From assembly GCA_026989175.1 (NCBI GenBank), contig JALSJT010000204.1, positions 1 to 37,670 on the forward strand: a DNA stretch of 37,670 nucleotides, in the 5' to 3' direction. Source of the DNA: Thiomicrorhabdus sp. (GTDB taxonomy: Bacteria > Pseudomonadota > Gammaproteobacteria > Thiomicrospirales > Thiomicrospiraceae). Every line of letters begins with the position of its first letter. The first letter of the stretch is position 1. The position numbers and the translations under genes are program-made. A model generated the notes under the pieces. That model was not told the DNA's origin, searched no databases, and saw only the letters and a list, made by a program, of their open reading frames with translations. Positions 18,256 through 26,905 of this stretch are shown in pieces.

Positions 18256-20288
18256 TAATTTTTTTTCAAAAAGGATTTTAAATTTGCAAGATGGGCATTC
18301 CCATGTTCCATCTGCTCCTCTTTACTCACCACCACACCGGGTTTTCCCTCCCATTGCAATGCGTCTTGGGGCAGCTCTTCTAAAAAACGGCTGGGTTCGC
18401 AGGGCGTGTCTTCGCCATATTTTCGGCGCTTGGTGGCATAGGTCATGGTCATGGTGCGTTGTGCTCGGGTGATGCCTACGTAGGCTAAGCGTCGCTCCTC
18501 TTCTAAGCCAGGCGATTCCATGTTCTGTTTGTGAGGCAGCATCTCCTCCTCCATGCCGATTAAAAAGACATGCGGAAATTCCAATCCTTTTGAGGCGTGG
18601 AGCGTCATTAAGCTCACCATGTCGTGTTTTTGGTCGGACTCATTACGCTCCATCATATCCATCAGCATCATGTGCGTCACAATCGTATTGAGTTTTTTAT
18701 CCTCGCCATCCTCCTCTTTGGCTTTGTTGACGATTCGTTCAATCCAAGTGACCAGCTCGCGAATATTATTGATGCGCTTCTCTGCGGCCTTTGGAGTGTT
18801 GGCATTTTCATGAATCCAGTTGTCGTATTCGATGTTCTCAATGAACTGGCGAATAAACTTAGTGACCTCTTCGCCTTCCGCCGCCTCGGCTTCTTGTGCC
18901 CAGCGGAGCAGTTGTTCACCAAAAAATTGCACGCGTTTTAACGCTTTTTCAGACAGGATGGTGGTCAAGCCAAACTCCTGCGTGGCGTCAAATAGACTGA
19001 TTTCACGCTTTGTCGCATAGGTGGCGAGTTTTTCTAGGGTGGAGGCACCAATTTCTCTGCGCGGGGTGTTCACAATGCGCAAAAAGGCCGCGTCATCATC
19101 GGGATTCACAATCAAGCGCAAATACGCCATGATGTCTTTGATTTCAGCATGGTCAAAGAATGACTTTCCACCCGAAATAACATATTGAATGTTTTGCTCT
19201 CGTAACGCACGCTCCATCAATCGTGATTGATGATTGCCTCGGTACAGAATGGCATAGTCGCTATTTTTACTGCGGGTTTTAAATTTATGGACAATAATTT
19301 CAGAGACCACCCGTTCGGCTTCTTGGTTCTCATTGGCGCAGGCAATCACTCTTAACGGATCGCCTAAGCCCATCTCGCTCCACAGCTTTTTTTCAAACAG
19401 ATGCGGGTTGTTCGAGATGAGTTGGTTGGCGCTTTGCAAGATGCGATTACTGGAACGGTAGTTTTGCTCGAGTTTAATTAGTTTAAGCGCAGGAAAGTCC
19501 TCTTTCAGCAATGCTAAGTTTTCAGGTTGCGCTCCACGCCATGCATAAATGGATTGATCGTCATCGCCCACCACGGTAAAGCGTGCTTGAATGCCTACCA
19601 AATATTTCACCAGTGCATATTGTGAGGCGTTGGTGTCTTGATACTCATCCACCAAGAGGTAGCGAACTTTGTTTTGCCACTTTTCAAGGGCTTCTGGGTT
19701 TTCGCTAAAGAGTTTAACGGGCAGGCCAATCAGATCATCAAAATCGACCGCATTATACGCATGAAGCTGTTTTTGATAGGCTTGGTATAAGATGGCGCGT
19801 GCTTGTTGCTGTGCATCTTTGGCTTGCTCTAAGGCTTGCTCAGGGGTGACGCGGTCATTTTTCCAACTCGAAATATCCCACTGCACGCCATCAAGCACTT
19901 CAGGGTCGATGGTCTGCTTGAGCATCAACTCTTTTAAAATTTGTCCGCTGTCTGCCGCATCCATAATCGAAAAGCTGGCTTTATAGCCTAACGCTTTGTA
20001 CTCTTGGCGAATGATGTTCAGCCCTAAGTTATGAAACGTCGAAACATTTAAGCCCTTAGCATTTTCATTCTTAAGCAACTTGGTGACCCGCTCTTTCATC
20101 TCTTTGGCCGACTTATTGGTAAAGGTAAGTGCGTAAATATTGTGGGCTTTAAAGTCGCATTTTCGAATTAAGTAAGCGATCTTTTCCGTAATCACGCGGG
20201 TTTTACCTGAGCCAGCGCCCGCTAAAACAAGGGCTGGGGTTTCAATGTGAAGTACGGCTTCGCGTTGTCGTTCATTTAGGCTGTGCAT
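18255..20288 (-). CDS. rep: ATP-dependent DNA helicase Rep (UvrD/Rep superfamily 1)
   Basis: 677 aa; LNERQREAVLHIETPALVLAGAGSGKTRVITEKIAYLI; VGDDDQSIYAWRGAQPENL; LMTLHASKGLEFPHVFLIG. Confidence 0.95.
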   Translation of the reverse strand: MHSLNERQREAVLHIETPALVLAGAGSGKTRVITEKIAYLIRKCDFKAHNIYALTFTNKSAKEMKERVTKLLKNENAKGLNVSTFHNLGLNIIRQEYKALGYKASFSIMDAADSGQILKELMLKQTIDPEVLDGVQWDISSWKNDRVTPEQALEQAKDAQQQARAILYQAYQKQLHAYNAVDFDDLIGLPVKLFSENPEALEKWQNKVRYLLVDEYQDTNASQYALVKYLVGIQARFTVVGDDDQSIYAWRGAQPENLALLKEDFPALKLIKLEQNYRSSNRILQSANQLISNNPHLFEKKLWSEMGLGDPLRVIACANENQEAERVVSEIIVHKFKTRSKNSDYAILYRGNHQSRLMERALREQNIQYVISGGKSFFDHAEIKDIMAYLRLIVNPDDDAAFLRIVNTPRREIGASTLEKLATYATKREISLFDATQEFGLTTILSEKALKRVQFFGEQLLRWAQEAEAAEGEEVTKFIRQFIENIEYDNWIHENANTPKAAEKRINNIRELVTWIERIVNKAKEEDGEDKKLNTIVTHMMLMDMMERNESDQKHDMVSLMTLHASKGLEFPHVFLIGMEEEMLPHKQNMESPGLEEERRLAYVGITRAQRTMTMTYATKRRKYGEDTPCEPSRFLEELPQDALQWEGKPGVVVSKEEQMEHGNAHLANLKSFLKKN

Positions 20289-20395
20289 AAGGGGGTTTGG
20301 TGTTACCAGTTTTCAAAAAGGGCGAGAGTAAAGAGGTACAATATGATAAATCAAAACGACATAAATTACTTTAGTTACTTTAGGGATTCAGAACT

Positions 20396-20977
20396 GTGGC
20401 CACAATTGACGAACTTAAAAAAGATTTACAGATTCAAACCGAATTAATGGGTGCTTCCCTTATCTTTGCGACCACGTGGGGCGTGTTTAGTCCACGTGAA
20501 ATTGATTCGGGTACCGAGCTGTTCTTAAAGTATTTAGCTATTGAAGAGGATGAAGTGGCATTGGATATCGGCTGTGGCTATGGCCCACTGGGTTTAGCGA
20601 TTGCAGCTAATGCGCCAAAGGGTGAAGTTCACATGGTTGATAAAGATTTTGTTGCTGTTGATTATGCCAATAAAAATGCACAAAAAAATGGGTTATCCCA
20701 TGCGAAAGCGTACCTTTCAAATGGACTGAGTGCAGTCCCCAAAGACATTCAATTTTCAACGGTGGTGTCGAATATACCCGCCAAAGTGGGCAAAGAGATG
20801 TTGAGCATTATGCTGCATGACGTACATCGTCAATTGAAACCGGGCGGGCAGTTTGTGGTGGTGACCATTAATGGCTTGCGTCAATATATGAAACGTAATT
20901 TTATTGAGGTGTTTGGCAATTACGAGAAAGTTAAGCAAGGAAAAGACTACACCATCTCGAGAGCCATAAAAGAGTGA
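20396..20977 (+). CDS. Class I SAM methyltransferase (RsmC/MTS-like small domain)
   Basis: 193 aa; FSPREIDSGTELFLKYL; ALDIGCGYGPLGLAIA; VVSNIPAKVGKEM. GTG start. Confidence 0.87.
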   Translation: MATIDELKKDLQIQTELMGASLIFATTWGVFSPREIDSGTELFLKYLAIEEDEVALDIGCGYGPLGLAIAANAPKGEVHMVDKDFVAVDYANKNAQKNGLSHAKAYLSNGLSAVPKDIQFSTVVSNIPAKVGKEMLSIMLHDVHRQLKPGGQFVVVTINGLRQYMKRNFIEVFGNYEKVKQGKDYTISRAIKE

Positions 20978-20979
20978 AT

Positions 20980-21037
20980 ATGACATAGGGGGGGGAGAAA
21001 TTTTCGTAATTAAATTTTCTCCCCCCCCCCCATGTCA
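20980..21037. repeat. Inverted pair of G-run motifs forming a long hairpin
   Basis: ATGACATA-G8-AGAAATTTT (20980-21004) pairs with AAATTTTCT-C11-ATGTCAT; follows the methyltransferase stop. Confidence 0.75.
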
Positions 21038-21087
21038 TTATTGTTTTTGATCTAAAAAAGGTACAATGCCTTAACTTTAATTAAATT

Positions 21088-22056
21088 ATGTATTTGGAGC
21101 GTATTGTGTTCAGTATTTTTAAACCGTCTTTTGCCCTGTTTTTAGTGGTGTTTTTTAGTTTGTTTACGATCTCGCAAGCGGCAGATGCCAAGCGTTTTGG
21201 TGGTGGAAAAAGTTTTGGTTATTCTAAATCTGTGCCCCCTAAATCCTTTGATAAATCGTCTTCTAAGCAACAAGCCGCGCCAAAAGCGGCACCTGCTACC
21301 GCAGCGGGTGCGGGTGCAAAATCTCGTTCAGGCATGATGGGTATTTTAGGTGGTCTAGCGGCGGGTGGTCTATTGGCCGCGATGTTTATGGGCGATGGCT
21401 TTGAAGGGATTCAAATTATGGATATTCTGCTGTTTGCGTTACTCGCGTTTGTTTTGTTTAAACTCTTTAGACATTTTGCAGGGCGTTCAAGGTCTGAAAA
21501 TACGCCACAGCCTGCGTATCAAGCCAGCCACGAGCCTGAGGGAAATCTTCAAACGACACCTCAACCACAGAACATTGCTTCACGTGAAACGGCGCAAGAA
21601 TATAACCCAAAATCTGGCGAATCCATTTTTGGTTCTAATCTAGGCGGTTCGGTCAGTGAAGAGGCGGTGCATGTTAGTGAAGCGCCTGCTTGGTTTAATG
21701 CCGAACAATTTGTAGAAGGCGCAAAGGGCCACTTTATTACGCTGCAAAAAGCGTGGGACAGTGCCGATTTATCCGAGGTAGAATCTTATTGTTCACCTGA
21801 ACTGTTTGCTGCCATTAAGCAAGAGATGCAAGGGCAACAAGCGGGCGAGCATCAGACGGTGGTGGATACACTGGATGCTGAAATTGCCGATATGGCGGTT
21901 GATGGAGAGTACTTTGTGGTTAGCATTCGTTTCAGTGGCTTTATTGAAGAAGACGCTTCAGAAGGTGCTCATGCCTTTAATGAAGTTTGGCATATCCGTC
22001 GTTTAGCAAATGATGAAGGCACATGGGAAGTGGCTGGAATTCAACAAAAGAGCTAG
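21088..22056 (+). CDS. Tim44-like domain protein
   Basis: Signal/TM N-terminus, low-complexity linker, second TM (IMDILLFALLAFVLFKLFRHF), C-terminal Tim44-like domain (FVEGAKGHFITLQKAWDSADLSEVESYCSPELFAAIKQEM). Start could be the GTG at 21106. Confidence 0.85.
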   Translation: MYLERIVFSIFKPSFALFLVVFFSLFTISQAADAKRFGGGKSFGYSKSVPPKSFDKSSSKQQAAPKAAPATAAGAGAKSRSGMMGILGGLAAGGLLAAMFMGDGFEGIQIMDILLFALLAFVLFKLFRHFAGRSRSENTPQPAYQASHEPEGNLQTTPQPQNIASRETAQEYNPKSGESIFGSNLGGSVSEEAVHVSEAPAWFNAEQFVEGAKGHFITLQKAWDSADLSEVESYCSPELFAAIKQEMQGQQAGEHQTVVDTLDAEIADMAVDGEYFVVSIRFSGFIEEDASEGAHAFNEVWHIRRLANDEGTWEVAGIQQKS

Positions 22057-22068
22057 GGATAATTTACT

Positions 22069-22545
22069 ATGGCAATGTTGTATGTAGCAAGAAATCGTAG
22101 ACGAACTGTTTTGCGTAGCATGGCAATTTTTACATTTTTTTTAGTGACATTAACAGGCTGTAGTAAAGCGCCCGTGAGCTTAACCTCGGCACAGTTTTTA
22201 GAGAGCTTGGATCGAGGGTCGGGTAATTTTGATCGGGTGTTAAAAATCTGTTTTTCAGAGCCTTTGAAGGATACCTATTATCATAAGGTGGCGATTGTCA
22301 CCAAAGAGAATGTTAAAATTTTGGGTGGTGGTTTTTTAAAGCCGCTGGCGTCTGATCCAACCAGTAAGTGCCATTTACGAAATGTGTATTCGTATATCAA
22401 TAAAGACTCGCCGGTTGAAGCGCGTCAGTTGATTAAAGATTACGTGGTTGGGGGTAATGTGAGTCAAGTGTTGATACAGGTTTATAACGACAAGCCAAAA
22501 GGCAAAGAGTTACCCATTGCAGAGAAACTATTCCGAAATTTATAA
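22069..22545 (+). CDS. Putative lipoprotein of unknown function
   Basis: Lipobox-like FLVTLTGCSK; possible true start at the later ATG (MAIFTFF). Confidence 0.7.
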   Translation: MAMLYVARNRRRTVLRSMAIFTFFLVTLTGCSKAPVSLTSAQFLESLDRGSGNFDRVLKICFSEPLKDTYYHKVAIVTKENVKILGGGFLKPLASDPTSKCHLRNVYSYINKDSPVEARQLIKDYVVGGNVSQVLIQVYNDKPKGKELPIAEKLFRNL

Positions 22546-22571
22546 GATGATTTTGGGGTGTTAATTTATCA

Positions 22572-22602
22572 AAGCCTGGTTTTTTAAACTGGGCTTTTTT
22601 TA
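22572..22602 (+). terminator. Rho-independent terminator
   Basis: AAGCCTGGTTttttAAACTGGGCTT followed by a T run, just upstream of truD. Confidence 0.8.
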
Positions 22603-22605
22603 TGG

Positions 22606-23826
22606 ATGTTTAAAGTGACAGAATTTCAAACCGCAGACATGATCGCTTTACATTATGCTTGGGGCAAGCCAACCATCTCAGGGCTGTATAAAGTATTGCC
22701 TGAAGATTTTATTGTGGAAGAGCAGATTGCATTTGAGTTAAGTGGCGAAGGGGAGCATCTTTGGTGTTGGGTTGAGAAAAAATCGGAAAATACCGACTGG
22801 GTGTTGCAACAACTGGCGAAGTGGGCAGGTGTGTCACCTGCTAAAGTGAATGTCGCGGGGCAGAAAGATCGTCATGCCGTGACGCGACAGTGGTTTAGTA
22901 TTCACCTGCCAAAGCGTAATAACCCCAGTATTGAGACCTTTAATGTTAATAATGTCACCATTTTAAACACGGTTCGTCACCAACGAAAACTGCAAAAAGG
23001 GGGCTTGTCGGGTAATCGATTTACTTTAACGATTCGTGACCTTCAGGGTGAAGAGGGGGGGCAAGGTGAATTGAGCTTGCTCAAGAGAGGGTGCCCTGGG
23101 GTAGAAAATTTAATTGAAATATTGCAAGACCGTTTACAAACGATTCAAACAGCAGGTGTGCCCAATTATTTTGGAGAACAACGCTTTGGTTTACATGGGC
23201 GCAATATTAAGCAGGGCGTTAAATTATTAGCGGGTGAGCTCCCCAAGGTTAAGCGTAATCAAAAAAGTTTGTACCTCTCCTCAATTCGTTCTTGGATGTT
23301 TAATGTGCTGTTGAGCGAGCGGATTGAAGCGGGAAGCTGGAACCAACTGCTTTTGGGCGATATATTGCAGTTAGAAGGCTCGAACAAATGGTTTGTTGAG
23401 GATGGTTCAGAGGATTTGTCGGCACGTGTCGCGAGTGGCGATTTGCACCCAACTGGGGCTTTGTACGGCCGTGGTGTGTTGCCAACACAAGCACTGGCGT
23501 TGACGGTAGAGCAACAAATAGCCGACGGTTTTTCAAGCTGGATTACAGGGTTGGATGAGTATGGCGTTGAACAAGCGCGTCGTGCGTTACGGGTCATGCC
23601 ACAGGCGTTCACATGGCAGTGGTTGAGTGCGTCAAGTACCACCTCAGAACAGGGTGAAGCCTTGGCTCAGGCGTTTAAACCCTTTGAAGAGCGTTCGTTG
23701 CGGTGGCAAGAGAATCCTGTATTAGAACTGTCGTTTACGTTACGTGCAGGCAGTTATGCCACGATGGTGATGAGAGAGCTTTTATTAGGAGAGGATTATC
23801 AACTTAAATTAAAAGCATTGAAATAA
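22606..23826 (+). CDS. truD: tRNA pseudouridine(13) synthase TruD
   Basis: KVLPEDFIVEEQ; AGQKDRHAVTRQWFSI; GVPNYFGEQRFGLHGRN. Confidence 0.96.
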   Translation: MFKVTEFQTADMIALHYAWGKPTISGLYKVLPEDFIVEEQIAFELSGEGEHLWCWVEKKSENTDWVLQQLAKWAGVSPAKVNVAGQKDRHAVTRQWFSIHLPKRNNPSIETFNVNNVTILNTVRHQRKLQKGGLSGNRFTLTIRDLQGEEGGQGELSLLKRGCPGVENLIEILQDRLQTIQTAGVPNYFGEQRFGLHGRNIKQGVKLLAGELPKVKRNQKSLYLSSIRSWMFNVLLSERIEAGSWNQLLLGDILQLEGSNKWFVEDGSEDLSARVASGDLHPTGALYGRGVLPTQALALTVEQQIADGFSSWITGLDEYGVEQARRALRVMPQAFTWQWLSASSTTSEQGEALAQAFKPFEERSLRWQENPVLELSFTLRAGSYATMVMRELLLGEDYQLKLKALK

Positions 23827-23854
23827 AAAAAAACCGCCAGATGGCGGTTTTTTT
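23827..23854. terminator. Bidirectional rho-independent terminator between convergent truD and the MCP gene
   Basis: AAAAAACCGCCAgaTGGCGGTTTTTTT. Confidence 0.9.
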
Positions 23855-23871
23855 AGAACGATGGTTTGGTA

Positions 23872-26646
23872 TTAAAAATCTGTCCACTCATCATCCGAGC
23901 CTGCACTCGGTTGTGCGGGGGCAGGGGTTTGTAGTGCCGCAGGTTTAGGCGCTGTTTTAACATAGGTTTTTATGGGGTTAGCTTGCGTAACCGCCATGGT
24001 TTTTTTAGCTGATGTTTTTGCTACACTAGCCGGGTTTCTTGTGGGGGTACTTATTGCTGGAGCTGGTCCTGAGCCAGTAACTTCTTGTTCTAGTTGGGTG
24101 ATGAGTTCAATCACCTCGTTGGATTGTTCAATCAATTTTTCAATGGCTTCATTGGCTTCATCGATTTTATTGTCGTGTTTTAGATCGACGATTTGACCAA
24201 TTTGTGCATGGAGTTCATTGTGAATATTGATCAGCTTTTGAAAGGTGCTTGAGCTGGCGAATTGCTGCCCTTCGCTATTTATCCATTTGCCCAGCGCACA
24301 AAGTGTTGGGTCTTTTGCAGAGGTTGGATCAAAGTCAATGTCAATGTCATTAACATAAGCACGCGCCTTGACTCGCCACTGTTTATGACCGCGTCGTGCA
24401 CTTTCAAAATCAAAGTCATCATGATTTTGAAGATTTATGTTATTCGATTCATTAATGGTGAATTTTGCTACATTTCGTTGCATGTGCTTGGAGATCTCTC
24501 CCAGCTCTTCTGAGGTGGCCGCCGTCTCCTCGACTAGTGCAGCATTTTGTTGTACCGCCGTATCAATGTTGGTGATGGAGGAGTTGACTAGGCTCACCCC
24601 TTCACTTTGTTCATTACTGGAGGCAGCAATCTCTTCAATGATCTGGTTTACATTAGAGATGGACTCGACAATATCATTTAAGACATCACCAGAGCCTTTC
24701 ACATGAACCGTACCTTCGGAGACTTTTTTAACGGTATCTTCAATTAGGTTACGAATATCTTTAGCGGCCTCAGAGGATTTTCCGGCTAAATTACGAACCT
24801 CGCCTGCCACAACTGCAAAACCACGACCATGTTCACCCGCACGTGCCGCTTCTACCGCTGCGTTGAGAGCTAATAGGTTGGTTTGGAAGGCGATGCTGTC
24901 AATTAAGCCGATAATGTCATTAATTTTTTGACTCGACGCATTGATCTGCTCCATCGCATCAATGGCACGGTGCATGACCTCAACCCCTGAGCTGGCTTGT
25001 TGTGCGGTGGTTTGCGTGACTTTCGACGCTTCTCGAGAGTTATCGGCATTTTGTTTCACTGCGGCGGTCATCTGCTCCATGCTGGAGGCGGTCTCTTCTA
25101 GTGAGGCCGCTTGATCTTGAGTTCGACTATTGAGGTCAATACTGCCTTGATAAATTTGCTCCGCTCCGCCGTTGACAGCATTGGTCGCCGCTTTGGTTTG
25201 TGAAATCATTGAGTTTAAACTGTCTACCGCGACATTTAAACTGTCTTGCAGTACGGCAAACAGCCCAGAGTAGTGCCCTTCAATGTGACTGGTCAAGTTC
25301 CCTTCTGAGAGAGAGATGGCAACTTTAACGGTCTCATTAATGGGTTTTTCAATGGCGATAAGCAGGTCATTGATCGATTGGCTGAGCTCTTTTGCGACAC
25401 CGTCAACACGGCTTAAGTCAATACGAGCATCGAGTTTACCTCGTTTAGCGGATTGAATGGTGCTATTCACCTCTTGCAGTAACTGCACCTCAGCGGTTTT
25501 ATCTCGCCACTCTGCAATGGTAGCGGTACGAATGCCTGCGCGGTTAAAGACAGGAATCGCATAGATCTCTAAATGGGTGTCACCGAGCGTAATTTTTCCT
25601 AGATAGGGTTCCGTTAGGTTCTCAAGAATTGTTCGCTGATGCGAGGGCGTTTTGTGAAATACATCAATATTTTTCCCAATTAAGGTGGAGGCATTAAAGT
25701 TAGGTAAGACGGCTTGAAGAATCTGTTCTTTGTCTTTTAAGAAGGCAACCATACCATGGTTCATATAGTTGATATTAAGGTTCGCATTGGTAATCATGAT
25801 ATTGCTTGACACTTGGTCCATCGCCGTTTGTAGGAGGTGTGCTTGGTCAAGTTGGTAAGCGGACTCCTCTATTTGTTCGCGTGCCGCTAAGTAGACCGAG
25901 CGAATTGCGGTTTTACGTTGTCCAAGAGGGGTTGAGGGGTCAAACCACTCATTGCTTAAGTGCTCCCGAGATGCGATGGTTTTGAGATCTTTTTGAGTGA
26001 GTGCATGCGATTTATTGAGGTATAGACCGTATAAAAAAGGAGGAACAAGCCCAGCAAAAAGGATTGCTAACATGGTTGGGATGCTGTAACCATCAATAAT
26101 GGCATAGGTTAACATTGGAACCAGATAGATTAAAAATACCAGCAGGGGGAGTTGGTATTGCGGCGAAAGCCGAGCTAAAACATTAAGTTTGCGCCAGTTA
26201 GGACCATAAAAAATACGCCCAGATTGAATTTTCGCCTTGCCCGCTTTAATGTCTTGATAGGCTTTGATCGCGGCTTGTTTTTCAGCTTCCGTTGCAGGGG
26301 TACGGATCGACATATAGCCACTAACTTTACCGTTGGTGTAGATGGGGGTCGCGTTGGCTCTTACCCAGTAAAAACCGCCATTTGCACGGCGATTTTTGAC
26401 AATTTGTGACCAAGTGTTACCAGCTTTAAGGGTGGCCCATAGATCGGCAAAAACGGCTTCAGGTACATCGGGGTGGCGAATAATATTATGCGGTTGACCA
26501 ATCAGCTGATCTCGGCTAAAGCCACTGGCGGCTTCAAAGGCATCATTGCACTCAATAATATTTCCAGTCAAGTCTGTTTTAGAGACTAAGGTTAGTCCGT
26601 CTGGAACAATGTACTCTTCATTCGTAATGGGCTGATTATTGCGCAT
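23872..26646 (-). CDS. Aer-like PAS methyl-accepting chemotaxis protein with C-terminal CZB domain
   Basis: N-terminal PAS FSRDQLIGQPHNIIRHPDVPEAVFADLW; signalling tip DIIGLIDSIAFQTNLLALNAAVEAARAGEHGRGFAVVAGEVRNLA; CZB-like HKQWRVKARAY...DPTLCALGKWINS...H; ends in DDEWTDF. Confidence 0.93.
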   Translation of the reverse strand: MRNNQPITNEEYIVPDGLTLVSKTDLTGNIIECNDAFEAASGFSRDQLIGQPHNIIRHPDVPEAVFADLWATLKAGNTWSQIVKNRRANGGFYWVRANATPIYTNGKVSGYMSIRTPATEAEKQAAIKAYQDIKAGKAKIQSGRIFYGPNWRKLNVLARLSPQYQLPLLVFLIYLVPMLTYAIIDGYSIPTMLAILFAGLVPPFLYGLYLNKSHALTQKDLKTIASREHLSNEWFDPSTPLGQRKTAIRSVYLAAREQIEESAYQLDQAHLLQTAMDQVSSNIMITNANLNINYMNHGMVAFLKDKEQILQAVLPNFNASTLIGKNIDVFHKTPSHQRTILENLTEPYLGKITLGDTHLEIYAIPVFNRAGIRTATIAEWRDKTAEVQLLQEVNSTIQSAKRGKLDARIDLSRVDGVAKELSQSINDLLIAIEKPINETVKVAISLSEGNLTSHIEGHYSGLFAVLQDSLNVAVDSLNSMISQTKAATNAVNGGAEQIYQGSIDLNSRTQDQAASLEETASSMEQMTAAVKQNADNSREASKVTQTTAQQASSGVEVMHRAIDAMEQINASSQKINDIIGLIDSIAFQTNLLALNAAVEAARAGEHGRGFAVVAGEVRNLAGKSSEAAKDIRNLIEDTVKKVSEGTVHVKGSGDVLNDIVESISNVNQIIEEIAASSNEQSEGVSLVNSSITNIDTAVQQNAALVEETAATSEELGEISKHMQRNVAKFTINESNNINLQNHDDFDFESARRGHKQWRVKARAYVNDIDIDFDPTSAKDPTLCALGKWINSEGQQFASSSTFQKLINIHNELHAQIGQIVDLKHDNKIDEANEAIEKLIEQSNEVIELITQLEQEVTGSGPAPAISTPTRNPASVAKTSAKKTMAVTQANPIKTYVKTAPKPAALQTPAPAQPSAGSDDEWTDF

Positions 26647-26905
26647 GCCTTAAACTCCTAACTGAATGTAAATGGTTATTGCCATTCTATGGTAAAGCTA
26701 GGTTGGATTCTAGTGTAAAAGTAATAAACCTTTTGATTTGTCTATACAATGAGTAGATACACCTAGGTAGCTTGGTGCGAAAGGAGGGGCTTAATCTCTT
26801 AGGCGGGTAAAAATACTAAGTATTGTGTGTAAGTTTCATTGATATTTAAAACGTGCTCAGGTAGAGTGAGTGGTTTGATTGTTTTTATTATTTTAGGCGA
26901 TTACT

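Noticed and set aside
23055-23061. G7 run in truD and G7 run in the hybrid kinase (28838) as members of the motif family
   Set aside because: They lack the AGAAAWTTT flank, so they may be ordinary codon runs (GGG GGG). Kept only in the rough run count.
26647-26905. Possible c-di-GMP or other riboswitch between the MCP and hybrid kinase genes
   Set aside because: Scanned for GEMM-like conserved blocks and long stems; only weak short palindromes were seen.
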